Assembly (NCBI GenBank): GCA_038063195.1
Contig: JBBTVO010000033.1
Location: 1-23,768 of the forward strand
Origin: JBBTVO01 sp038063195
GTDB lineage: Bacteria > Patescibacteriota > Microgenomatia > Levybacterales > UBA12049
Reading direction: 5' to 3'
Length of the DNA: 23,768 nt
Shown here one piece after another: positions 13,272 through 21,493 of this stretch. The notes beneath the pieces are model-generated. The model saw only the letters and a program-made list of their open reading frames with translations, had not been told where the DNA came from and ran no database searches. Made by a program: the position numbers and the translations under genes. Numbering within the stretch: the stretch's first letter is position 1; the number at the start of each line of letters is the position of its first letter.

Positions 13272-15953
13272 ATGTTAGGAAATTTATTTGGTTCAAGAAA
13301 ATACGAAGTAAATACTCAGCCGCCAGCTCCAATTCCTCAAATGCCGCCACAGAATATGATGCCGGGCAGCATGGTTCCCGGTTCTACGCCGATGAATCCA
13401 CAAGTGAGGCAGGGACTTTCTGTGATGTCGCATCTTGATACAAGACTTACGCAAGTTCTAAATCTTGCCAAGGAAGAAAGCAAGAAAATGAGACAGCCTT
13501 TGATAGAGCCTGAACAACTGATGGTAGGACTTTTGTTTGATCCCGAAATATTTAAACTGATGTCTCAGTTCTCTGCCGATCCATCTAAGATTGTTAAAGA
13601 AATTCAAGGGAGAGAACGAGCTGGAGATTTTGTCGGAGAGCCGGTACTTAGCGAAGCTTCAAAGAAAATTTTTGACGATGCCTATGCAATGATAAAAGGC
13701 AGGGGAGTTGAGTTTATCTCACCGGAAGATATTTTATTATCTCTTTTTTCCGCAGCCAATTCTTCTGCGATTCTTGCGCAGCAAGGAATTAAAAAAGAAG
13801 ATCTTGAAAAAACCTTATCCAAGACCACCAGCTATACACAAGGAAAGAAGTCTACTCTAGAAACTTTTGGTGTTGACCTTACGGCTCAGGCGAAAAATGG
13901 CGAACTTGATCCAATTGCAGGAAGAGATACGGAAATTGAAAGAACAATTCACATTTTACTAAGAAGAACCAAAAACAACCCAATCATTATTGGTGAAGCA
14001 GGAGTAGGGAAGACTGCAGTTGTTGAAGGTCTTGCTCAAAAAATTGTAGAAGGTAGTGCTCCCAAAGATCTTCAAAATAAACGAATAATTCAGCTTGATT
14101 TATCTTCGCTTGTGGCGGGAGCCTCTCATAGAGGGGAATTTGAAGAAAGACTCAGGAATGTTATCAAAGAAACACAAGCCTCATCCGGAACTGTAATTCT
14201 TTTTATCGATGAAATCCACAGTCTGATAGGAGCGGGAGACACAGAAGGGGCACTTGATGCGTCAAATATTATAAAACCATTTCTTGCCCGCGGACAGCTT
14301 CAGATAATCGGAACAACTACGACTACAGAATATAGAAAATATTTTGAAAAAGACAAGGCTTTTGAGAGAAGATTTCAGCCGGTTTTAATTTCTGAGCCTG
14401 ATGAGAAGGTGGCGGTTGAGATGCTTAAAGTTCTTAAGCCAAAATATGAGAGTTTCCACAAAGTTGTACTGCCGGATGCCGCACTTGAAGCTTCTGTAAA
14501 GTTATCAAAAAGGTATATAGGAGAGCGTTTCCTGCCTGATAAAGCAGTTGATCTTCTCGATGAGGCTTCAGCTGAAGTAAGGCTCGGGATTGCCGCAGGT
14601 AAAAAACAAGACAATAACGTCAAAGAAGAAGATATCCAAAAAGTTGTTTCGGCATGGACAGGGATCCCTATTACAAAACTTACAGAAAATGAGAGCGAGA
14701 AGCTTCTGCATCTTGAAGATACAATTCACAAAAGACTTATTGATCAGGAAGTCGCAGTGAAAGCAATCTCAGAAGCTGTACGGCGCGGACGAATTGGATT
14801 ATCAAGCACTACCAGACCTATTGCGTCATTTATTTTCCTAGGCCCCACAGGAGTCGGAAAGACAGAACTTGCCAAAACGCTTGCTGAGATTCTTTTTGGC
14901 AAAGAAGAGTCGATGATAAGACTTGACATGAGTGAATATATGGAAAAACACGAAGTCGCAAAATTAATTGGGGCCCCTCCCGGCTATGTTGGTTATGATG
15001 AAGGAGGACAGCTGACTGAAGCGGTGCGGAGAAAGCCTTATTCAATAGTTTTGCTTGACGAAGTTGAGAAAGCGCATCCTGATGTATTCAATATTCTCCT
15101 CCAGCTTCTTGAGGATGGAAGGCTTACGGACAATAAGGGTAATACGATCTCATTTAAAAACACTATTATTGTTGCGACTTCAAATATCGGAAGCGCTATG
15201 ATTCAACAGGAACTTGAAACTATAAAAAAAGACGGAAAAGTACCAACGCCTGAGGAATCTGCCAGGAAATTTGCCGATTTGTCAAAGCTCGTAGTTGGCG
15301 AACTACGTAAGTTTTTCCGGCCAGAACTTCTTAATAGATTTGATGAGATCGTAATTTTTGAGCCACTTTCGCGAAAAGATATGACAAAAGTTGCAGAGCT
15401 TGGAATAAATAGCACGAAAAAGCTTCTTGTTGCGCAGGGATTTGACCTTGCGCTTTCGCAAGTTGCTCTTGATAGACTGGCAAAAGAAGGATATGACCCG
15501 GTGTATGGAGCAAGGCCATTAAGACGTCTTATACAGACAGCAATCGAAAATCCAATTGCAATACTTATAATTAACAAAACTTTCGTAAAAGGGGATAAGA
15601 TTCTTATTGATTTTAATGCACAAAAAGAAGAATTTGTTTTCTCCAAAACGACACCAAGTCCTGCTCAGGCTCAGGCTCCAGGCTCCGGTCAGTCTCCTTT
15701 GCCAAATCAACCTAACCAACCGCCAAATCAAGGTATCCCTCCTTCCCCAAGTCAAGAACCTCAGCAGATGGTCGCACCAAATCAAATTTCTCAACCACAA
15801 CCACCGGCTCCGCCAACACCGCCTGCTACGGTAGCTCCTTCCGTAAATGATTACCCAATTCCACCTGTTAATCCACCTCTTCCTCCGCAGGGCTCAAATG
15901 GTACAGCTGTAAATCCCCCGAATAGTGACGGAACCCAAATGCAGCCTTCATAA
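13272..15953 (+). CDS. ClpC/ClpA-type double AAA+ ATPase with Pro-rich tail
   Basis: An 893-residue Hsp100 unfoldase. Order: Pro/Met-rich leader (15-45), Clp-N domain (50-190), AAA-1 with Walker A GEAGVGKT (241-248) and Walker B DE (313-314), AAA-2 with Walker A GPTGVGKT (524-531), pore loop GYVGY (571-575) and Walker B DE (596-597), then a Pro/Gln/Ser-rich disordered tail from about 790. The long coiled-coil middle domain of ClpB and the short one of ClpC are both missing (VRLGIAAGKK leads directly to VSAWTGIPITK), so the layout is ClpA-like. The AAA-1 pore loop reads SHRGEFEER, His in place of the usual Tyr. I see no [LIV]GF ClpP-docking loop in AAA-2, so it may act without ClpP. Its setting between the VirB6-like protein and a subtilase suggests an envelope role. 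Confidence 0.88.
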   Translation: MLGNLFGSRKYEVNTQPPAPIPQMPPQNMMPGSMVPGSTPMNPQVRQGLSVMSHLDTRLTQVLNLAKEESKKMRQPLIEPEQLMVGLLFDPEIFKLMSQFSADPSKIVKEIQGRERAGDFVGEPVLSEASKKIFDDAYAMIKGRGVEFISPEDILLSLFSAANSSAILAQQGIKKEDLEKTLSKTTSYTQGKKSTLETFGVDLTAQAKNGELDPIAGRDTEIERTIHILLRRTKNNPIIIGEAGVGKTAVVEGLAQKIVEGSAPKDLQNKRIIQLDLSSLVAGASHRGEFEERLRNVIKETQASSGTVILFIDEIHSLIGAGDTEGALDASNIIKPFLARGQLQIIGTTTTTEYRKYFEKDKAFERRFQPVLISEPDEKVAVEMLKVLKPKYESFHKVVLPDAALEASVKLSKRYIGERFLPDKAVDLLDEASAEVRLGIAAGKKQDNNVKEEDIQKVVSAWTGIPITKLTENESEKLLHLEDTIHKRLIDQEVAVKAISEAVRRGRIGLSSTTRPIASFIFLGPTGVGKTELAKTLAEILFGKEESMIRLDMSEYMEKHEVAKLIGAPPGYVGYDEGGQLTEAVRRKPYSIVLLDEVEKAHPDVFNILLQLLEDGRLTDNKGNTISFKNTIIVATSNIGSAMIQQELETIKKDGKVPTPEESARKFADLSKLVVGELRKFFRPELLNRFDEIVIFEPLSRKDMTKVAELGINSTKKLLVAQGFDLALSQVALDRLAKEGYDPVYGARPLRRLIQTAIENPIAILIINKTFVKGDKILIDFNAQKEEFVFSKTTPSPAQAQAPGSGQSPLPNQPNQPPNQGIPPSPSQEPQQMVAPNQISQPQPPAPPTPPATVAPSVNDYPIPPVNPPLPPQGSNGTAVNPPNSDGTQMQPS

Positions 15954-15955
15954 AT

Positions 15956-16507
15956 ATGGAACCCAAAAGCCCTGATAATGAAAGTAATCTAAATCAGGAA
16001 GATTCTTCTACAACTCAGGGAAGCAAGCTAAGTCAACTTTTGAAATCAAAGTTTTACATTTTGTTTATAGCTATTACTTTGGTTGTAATTATTTTTCCGG
16101 TTTTATATTTCTCGACAAATTTAATAAAAAATTACTCATCAGTAAGTCCCACTCCAGCTCCTGTTGTAAGTCCTTCTGTTAGTCCCACCGAAGATGCCAA
16201 ACCTACGCTTGCGCCTTTTCCTTCGAAAGGAGATTATGTAGAAAACCAGCTCATCGTTGAGTATAAAGAAGGAATGAGCCCTGAGGAACTTCTAGACAAT
16301 GATGAAAGAAGTAAACTTGCCGATTCATTAACGGAGCTAGGAGTTACTTTACAAGAAAAAATTTCTGAAACCGATGATCCTAAGCTTAAGAACTTTTATG
16401 TTCTCACTTTTAAAGATGGAATAGATGTAGAAGCGGTAAGTAGTAAGATCTACGCAATTCCTCAAATAAAAGGAGTAGAACCAAATGGCAAAGTTGGAAT
16501 TTTTTAA
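15956..16507 (+). CDS. Membrane-tethered stand-alone subtilase prodomain (putative protease inhibitor)
   Basis: A 183-residue protein: a polar cytoplasmic start, one membrane helix (33-57), a Pro/Ser/Thr linker (62-90) and a C-terminal domain (91-183). The domain starts GDYVENQLIVEYKEGMSPE and ends FYVLTFKDGIDVEAV...IPQIKGVEPNG, which matches the prodomain of the next gene (GEYVHGEVIVAFRAGYIPK ... FYILYYDPKIPIEEI ... LESSEPN) in order and spacing. No catalytic domain follows. The gene starts two bases after the Clp gene and overlaps the protease gene by 23 bases. I infer a tethered inhibitor or folding chaperone for the protease, facing outside. A decayed duplicate of the protease gene is the alternative. 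Confidence 0.7.
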   Translation: MEPKSPDNESNLNQEDSSTTQGSKLSQLLKSKFYILFIAITLVVIIFPVLYFSTNLIKNYSSVSPTPAPVVSPSVSPTEDAKPTLAPFPSKGDYVENQLIVEYKEGMSPEELLDNDERSKLADSLTELGVTLQEKISETDDPKLKNFYVLTFKDGIDVEAVSSKIYAIPQIKGVEPNGKVGIF

Positions 16508-18524
16508 TAGATTTTGGACAAAAAAGTTTGTTGTTTTTGGAATAATCATAATCCTGCTCTTTATAGCAGGATTAAGTTTGGTACTTAATCTACCTCCTAC
16601 TATCAAGGAAACTCCATACAAGGTTTATCCGGCGGAAGGCGAATACGTACATGGAGAGGTAATTGTCGCATTCCGCGCAGGATATATACCTAAGATACTT
16701 AATAAGGAAATATTGGAAGAAAAAAATAAAAATATTTTTGAAAAATTGCATGCCGGAATTAAAAACGAGAGAGCCCCTGAAGAGAAAATTAAATTAATTG
16801 AAAATGAGTTTAATAGGATTGGTATAACAAAATATGAGTCTCAAGTAGAAGATAATATTGAAATATTGAATAAATTTTACATACTTTATTATGACCCGAA
16901 AATTCCTATTGAAGAAATACAAAAACACTTGGGAGATTTTCCTTTCCTTGAGTCATCTGAGCCCAATTCTATATTGACAGTTTTCAATACTCCAAATGAT
17001 CCATATTATTCTCAGTTATGGGGAATGCAGAAGATTCAAGCGCCACAAGCATGGGACATTACAACAGGATCAAATAATATAGTGGTCGCAGATATAGATA
17101 CTGGAGTTGACTTATCTCATCCCGATTTGTCGAATAATGTTATATCTGGAAGACAGTTTGCTACTTGTGATATAACAGATGACAAGACAGGAGTATGTAC
17201 GCGTCAATATAATTGTCCTCGTTCTGCAGATGGATATTGTGATGATGATCCTATGGATGATGCAGGACACGGAACTCACGTAGCAGGAACTATTGGAGGA
17301 ATAGGCAATAATGGGATAGGCGTTGCAGGCGTAAATTGGAATGTAAAAATTATGCCAGTTAAAGTAATGGGCAGTGATGGTCAAGGCAATACGCCAAATA
17401 TACAAGAGGGCATACGCTACGCAACGGATAATGGGGCAAGAATAGTAAATCTAAGCTTAGGAGGAACAGGAGCATGTACTTCTTCTTATCAAAGTTTTGT
17501 AGACTACGCAATTTCAAAAGGAGTTGTGCTAGTAATAGCTGCGGGTAATTCCAATAGAGATGCGTTCAATTCCAGGCCTGCAAATTGCAATGGAGTTATT
17601 ACTGTCGGAGCCACTGGTCCTAATGATGAAAGGGCAAATTACTCAAATTATGGCTCAGTAGTCGAAATAGCTGCGCCAGGTGGTGATAAAAGTATTTCAG
17701 GTAATGTGTGTGCTACATCAAGCTGTATCCTTTCGACTATTCCTGGGGGAGGATATAGCTATAATTATCAAGGCACTTCGATGGCGACGCCTCATGTGGC
17801 TGGAGCAGCGGCGCTTCTTTTGTCTGTAAATCCAAATCTTACTCCCCAGCAAGTTGCAGCTTGTTTGATAGATAATGCTGATCCGATCTCTACAGACAAG
17901 CCAATTGGGCATCGTCTTAATATTTTTAAAGCAATTTCTGCTTGCGGCGGAGGAAGTATTCCTACTTTGCCTCCTGCAACACCTACGGTCACGTCAGTTC
18001 CTGGATCCTCACCTACCCCGACTATTACCAGTGCGCCGGGAAGATACACAATTAGTGTGCATGTTTATAATGATAATAATAATAGTGGGCGGGAGGACAG
18101 CGGGGATACTTCTTATCAAGGCGCAACTGTAGATCTTACCGGACTTGCGTCTTCAGGCGGATTTACGGATATCTCAGGTAATATAACTTTTCCAAATCTT
18201 CTTTCGGGAAATTACACTGTGAGAGTTACGGCACCATCACAACCAGCGCAAGTATGGTCGGATCTGCTCACTAGCAACATGAGTCTAAGCGCAGGTTTTC
18301 CCAAAATACCCCCTATAACTCCGCCGGTTATAGTAACAATACCGGTTTTACCCACTTCAGCTCCATTACCAACACAGACTCCTATACCTACATCAAGCGT
18401 TCCTGGTTCAAGCCCAACACCTATTCCTACACCACAAACTACTTACACATGCAAGGAGGATCCAAAATGCACCGCGCAACAGAAAAATTTACAACTGTGT
18501 TCTTTAATTTGCTTTCCCCAATAA
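16485..18524 (+). CDS. Membrane-anchored subtilisin-like serine protease (S8)
   Basis: A 679-residue protease. A single N-terminal membrane helix (about 16-35), a prodomain (50-165), then the S8 catalytic domain with Asp205 (DIDTGVD), His262 (GHGTHVAG), oxyanion Asn355 (AAGNSN) and Ser432 (GTSMATPHVAG). A Pro/Thr/Ser-rich stretch (about 500-520) leads to an SdrD/Cna-B-like beta domain (YTISVHVYNDNNNSGRED to GNYTVRVTAP), a second Pro/Ser/Thr-rich stretch and a Cys-containing tail (four Cys in the last 25 residues or so) that could be disulfide-bonded. No LPXTG. It should work on the outer face of the cytoplasmic membrane, possibly maturing the pilin-like or VirB6-like products. Translation overlaps the preceding prodomain gene. 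Confidence 0.9.
   Translation: MAKLEFFNRFWTKKFVVFGIIIILLFIAGLSLVLNLPPTIKETPYKVYPAEGEYVHGEVIVAFRAGYIPKILNKEILEEKNKNIFEKLHAGIKNERAPEEKIKLIENEFNRIGITKYESQVEDNIEILNKFYILYYDPKIPIEEIQKHLGDFPFLESSEPNSILTVFNTPNDPYYSQLWGMQKIQAPQAWDITTGSNNIVVADIDTGVDLSHPDLSNNVISGRQFATCDITDDKTGVCTRQYNCPRSADGYCDDDPMDDAGHGTHVAGTIGGIGNNGIGVAGVNWNVKIMPVKVMGSDGQGNTPNIQEGIRYATDNGARIVNLSLGGTGACTSSYQSFVDYAISKGVVLVIAAGNSNRDAFNSRPANCNGVITVGATGPNDERANYSNYGSVVEIAAPGGDKSISGNVCATSSCILSTIPGGGYSYNYQGTSMATPHVAGAAALLLSVNPNLTPQQVAACLIDNADPISTDKPIGHRLNIFKAISACGGGSIPTLPPATPTVTSVPGSSPTPTITSAPGRYTISVHVYNDNNNSGREDSGDTSYQGATVDLTGLASSGGFTDISGNITFPNLLSGNYTVRVTAPSQPAQVWSDLLTSNMSLSAGFPKIPPITPPVIVTIPVLPTSAPLPTQTPIPTSSVPGSSPTPIPTPQTTYTCKEDPKCTAQQKNLQLCSLICFPQ
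16549..16574 (+). other. 10-bp stem-loop inside the start of the subtilase gene
   Basis: TAATCCTGCT and AGCAGGATTA flank a six-base loop, beginning 64 bases into the gene in the membrane-helix codons. No T-run follows, so it is not a plain terminator. It may slow translation at the helix or be a by-product of hydrophobic codons. Confidence 0.45.
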
Positions 18525-18526
18525 AA

Positions 18527-18557
18527 TAGCAACTAGCGATTAGCCATTAGCAACTAG
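18527..18557. repeat. 31-bp heptamer repeat, copy 2 (after the subtilase)
   Basis: Same TAGCRAY heptamer array as 6771-6801 with two differences in 31 bases, starting two bases after the stop codon of the subtilase gene (three bases after the stop in copy 1). The shared position relative to a stop codon is notable. Confidence 0.85.
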
Positions 18558-18602
18558 TTTGATTGAAATTTAATCTTAAAATACATACACTAGAATAAGC
18601 AG

Positions 18603-18929
18603 ATGTTTTATCTAACTCTTCCTTTGGTCTTTTTAAAATTTTGGTATCTTGAGGCGCCAATAAAAATTCTTAACTTTTTCTCAACGCTTAATCAGTCTCT
18701 TCTTTCGCTCTTATCCCTCCCGCTTCTTATAAAAACTTTTTTCAAACCCTGGAAAAATGAATACAGAAAAGGCCTCGTACTTTTTTCAATAATTATGGGA
18801 ATGTTTATTAAGACATTTGCAATTATGGCAGATATTATTATTTTTCTTTTTGTTCTGTTTTTTGAAATTATATTTTTTGTGTCTTTCATTCTATGGCCGG
18901 TTGCCACATTGATGCTTATATTTAATTGA
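18603..18929 (+). CDS. Small membrane protein of unknown function
   Basis: A 108-residue hydrophobic protein with about three membrane segments (1-15 weak, 33-47 and 58-106, the last long enough for two helices) and a basic loop (KPWKNEYRKG). No family is recognised. It ends one base before the start of the membrane-anchored AAA+ gene, so a partnership in the membrane is a reasonable guess. A TAGAAT box at 18591-18596, six bases before the ATG, could drive a leaderless transcript, though no -35 is clear. Confidence 0.65.
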   Translation: MFYLTLPLVFLKFWYLEAPIKILNFFSTLNQSLLSLLSLPLLIKTFFKPWKNEYRKGLVLFSIIMGMFIKTFAIMADIIIFLFVLFFEIIFFVSFILWPVATLMLIFN

Positions 18930-18930
18930 C

Positions 18931-21285
18931 ATGAAACAATACGCAAAATTTTATTCCGTATATAACTCACCGCTAATTATTTTAGTAAGAATATTTATAC
19001 TTATTGTCCTTTTTTGGTTCGCGATTACTTCAAAGCTACATACGCCCTTACTTTTCCTGTCGGTCTTTTTAATGTTTGAAGTATTTTTCCGCTTCAAAAT
19101 CTCTACCAAAACTCCTCTTCTTAAACTTTCAGACAATGATGGCAAAGATATGCTGAGCTCGGCAACGCTAAAAACAATGAGTATTCTAATTTCAAGTAAA
19201 GATTCGTCTTCGATTGTAAGAAAGCTTTTAAAATTGTGGTCAATAAAATTTGTTTTGGAAAAATCAGACGTTTTAAATGTAAGAGATATACAGGTTGTAA
19301 ATATTGATAAAAAAGATTTGATAAGAGACGCGTTCAATCTTGCGAAAAATTTAAAAGGAACTTACATAACCCCGATTGATGTTTTCGCATCTTATGTTTT
19401 GCTCACGGAAGATGAAACAAAAGTACTTTTCAATAAAAATCTCAAGAAAGAAGAGTTTCTCCAAATAGTTCTTTGGGCAAGGACGAGATTTGTGCACGAA
19501 GAAGTGCTCAGGCCTTATAAAGTGGAATTCTGGGGAGAGGGAATTGCAGAGGGGTGGGTAACGGGCTGGACTATTGAAACCCAAAAATACATGTTTGATC
19601 TGACCTCAGAAGTTCTTAAAAGGCGACCGATTATTTTGGGTCGGGAGAAAGAATTTGAAGAACTCATTGAAGCCATGTACAAGGGGAAAAGCGCACTTCT
19701 TGTGGGAGAAGCAGGTTCAGGAAGAAGAGAAGTTGCAGAGACATTGGGCTTTGAAAGTTTTGCAGGCAATTTAAGCGGAAGTCTCTATCATCAGAGACTT
19801 TACCAGCTTCTAGTAGATGCACTTATTGCAGGGACAGAAAACGCAGGCCAGCTTGAGCAAAGACTTGATGAAACAATTGCCGAACTTTCTCATGCGGGAA
19901 ATATCATAATTTTCCTGCCAAGCTTCGAAAACATACTCGGCTCTTCTTCTTTTCATCTTGATTTATCTGGTGTTTTGACACCTTACATCGAAAATGGAGC
20001 GATAAGGATAATCGGTACGATAACTCCGGGGGCTTACAAAAAGTTTGTCGAGGGGCGAAAAACCTTCTCAAATAATCTCGAAATTATAAAAATAGATGAG
20101 CCGGATGAGAACAATGCTTTACATATGCTGTTTAAGAAATCAGAAGATCTTGAGACTTCCAAGATCAAGATTTCGTATAAGGCGATAGCCGGAGCTCTAA
20201 AATATTCCAAAAAATATCTGCCCGACAGAGTTTTACCGGGAGCTGCGGTAACTTTACTGAAAGATACTATAGAAACGGTAACTCTTTCAGGGAAAACAAT
20301 CGTTGAAGAAAAAGATGTAGTTGAGAAAGTTGAAGAGAAAACAAATATCGCAATTGGGAAACCCGAAGGAAAAGAAAAACAACTGTTGTTACATCTGGAA
20401 GAGGAAATTCACAAAAGAGTTATTGGACAGGAGGAGGCAGTGGGTGCAATTTCAGAGGCGCTGCGTAGGGTAAGAACAGGCTTATCCGATGTAAATAAGC
20501 CTATCTCATTTCTATTTATGGGACCAACCGGAGTCGGAAAAACAGAGACTGCAAAGACACTTGCGAGGATTTATTTTGGCGGAGAGGAAAAAATGATAAG
20601 GCTTGATATGAGTGAATATACGGGAGACGATTCTCTAAAAAGACTGCTTGGTTCTCTGCCTGGTGAAGGAGAAGCCGAGGGAGAACTTACAGACCAGATC
20701 CGCAACAATCCATTCTCATTAGTTTTGTTAGATGAGTTTGAAAAAGCAAATCCGCAGATACTTAATTTATTCCTTCAGATTCTTGATGATGGGAGACTTA
20801 CCGACAACAGAGGAAGAACTGTGTCGTTTACAAATGCAATTATTATCGCCACATCAAACGCAGGATCTGAATTTATCCGCGAAGAAGTTGAAAAAGGGAC
20901 GAAGGTGGATAAGAAGTTTCAGCAGAATTTGATAGACCTTCTGCAAAAACAAAACACCTTTAAACCCGAACTTCTCAATAGGTTCAACGGCGTAATAGTA
21001 TTTAAGCCTCTTGGAGTAGATGAGATAAAACAAGTCACGCAAATTTTACTTAATGAACTTAAAAAGAAAATGAAAGAGCAGGACGTGACAATTGATTTTG
21101 ATGATTCAATAATCGAAAAAATTATTAAAGAAGGCTTTGATCAGCAGTTTGGAGCAAGGCCTATTAGTCGCTATATTCAGGATAATATTGAAGACCCAAT
21201 TGCGAAGAAGTTACTTAAAGATGAGATAAAACGTGGCGACGAAGTTACTGTTTCCGTAGATCAGAATAATAATATCGTTATTTAA
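18931..21285 (+). CDS. Membrane-anchored Clp-type AAA+ protein with inactive first ATPase domain
   Basis: A 784-residue protein. Two N-terminal membrane helices (about 14-34 and 37-55), a diverged Clp-N-like helical domain (about 85-180), then AAA-1 and AAA-2. AAA-1 has lost its catalytic residues: Walker A reads GEAGSGRR (259-266, Lys and Thr replaced by Arg), Walker B reads FLPSFEN (328-334, no Asp-Glu), and the Arg-finger region FERRF is FSNNL. AAA-2 keeps Walker A GPTGVGKT (531-538), Walker B DE (601-602), the LLNRF arginine and sensor-2 GAR. However, the AAA-2 pore loop, GYVGY in the upstream paralogue, is GEGEAEGE (578-585) with no aromatic residue. There is no ClpP loop. It may be a structural or regulatory ATPase rather than a threading unfoldase. 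Its last 22 codons recur twice downstream as stranded copies. Confidence 0.88.
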   Translation: MKQYAKFYSVYNSPLIILVRIFILIVLFWFAITSKLHTPLLFLSVFLMFEVFFRFKISTKTPLLKLSDNDGKDMLSSATLKTMSILISSKDSSSIVRKLLKLWSIKFVLEKSDVLNVRDIQVVNIDKKDLIRDAFNLAKNLKGTYITPIDVFASYVLLTEDETKVLFNKNLKKEEFLQIVLWARTRFVHEEVLRPYKVEFWGEGIAEGWVTGWTIETQKYMFDLTSEVLKRRPIILGREKEFEELIEAMYKGKSALLVGEAGSGRREVAETLGFESFAGNLSGSLYHQRLYQLLVDALIAGTENAGQLEQRLDETIAELSHAGNIIIFLPSFENILGSSSFHLDLSGVLTPYIENGAIRIIGTITPGAYKKFVEGRKTFSNNLEIIKIDEPDENNALHMLFKKSEDLETSKIKISYKAIAGALKYSKKYLPDRVLPGAAVTLLKDTIETVTLSGKTIVEEKDVVEKVEEKTNIAIGKPEGKEKQLLLHLEEEIHKRVIGQEEAVGAISEALRRVRTGLSDVNKPISFLFMGPTGVGKTETAKTLARIYFGGEEKMIRLDMSEYTGDDSLKRLLGSLPGEGEAEGELTDQIRNNPFSLVLLDEFEKANPQILNLFLQILDDGRLTDNRGRTVSFTNAIIIATSNAGSEFIREEVEKGTKVDKKFQQNLIDLLQKQNTFKPELLNRFNGVIVFKPLGVDEIKQVTQILLNELKKKMKEQDVTIDFDDSIIEKIIKEGFDQQFGARPISRYIQDNIEDPIAKKLLKDEIKRGDEVTVSVDQNNNIVI

Positions 21286-21493
21286 GCTTAATAAATTCTT
21301 TTTCCGAAGATTCTGCTTGTTTCATAATTCCTTTCACCAATCCCTTTTTCAATTCCTTCGTATGTATAGGCACTGGGATGATTCGTTTTGATTTGGGATG
21401 GTACATCATAAGATGACTGCCGGTTTGTCTTTTTTGTATGTATCCAAGCTTTTGAAGGATTTTGACAATTTCTCTTGCTTTAAACGAAGACAT
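21278..21493 (-). CDS. hicA: HicA-family mRNA interferase toxin
   Basis: A 71-residue double-stranded-RNA-binding-like toxin. It shows the HicA pattern: KAREIVKILQKLGYIQKRQ, the GSH motif with catalytic His27, then MMYHPKSKRIIPVPIHTKEL and GLVKGIMKQA. The fold cleaves mRNA independently of the ribosome. Its stop overlaps the last eight bases of the convergent AAA+ gene, and its ATG overlaps the hicB stop by one base (TAATG), implying coupled translation. Order is antitoxin first, toxin second, the reverse of the most common hicAB order. Confidence 0.9.
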   Translation of the reverse strand: MSSFKAREIVKILQKLGYIQKRQTGSHLMMYHPKSKRIIPVPIHTKELKKGLVKGIMKQAESSEKEFIKLK

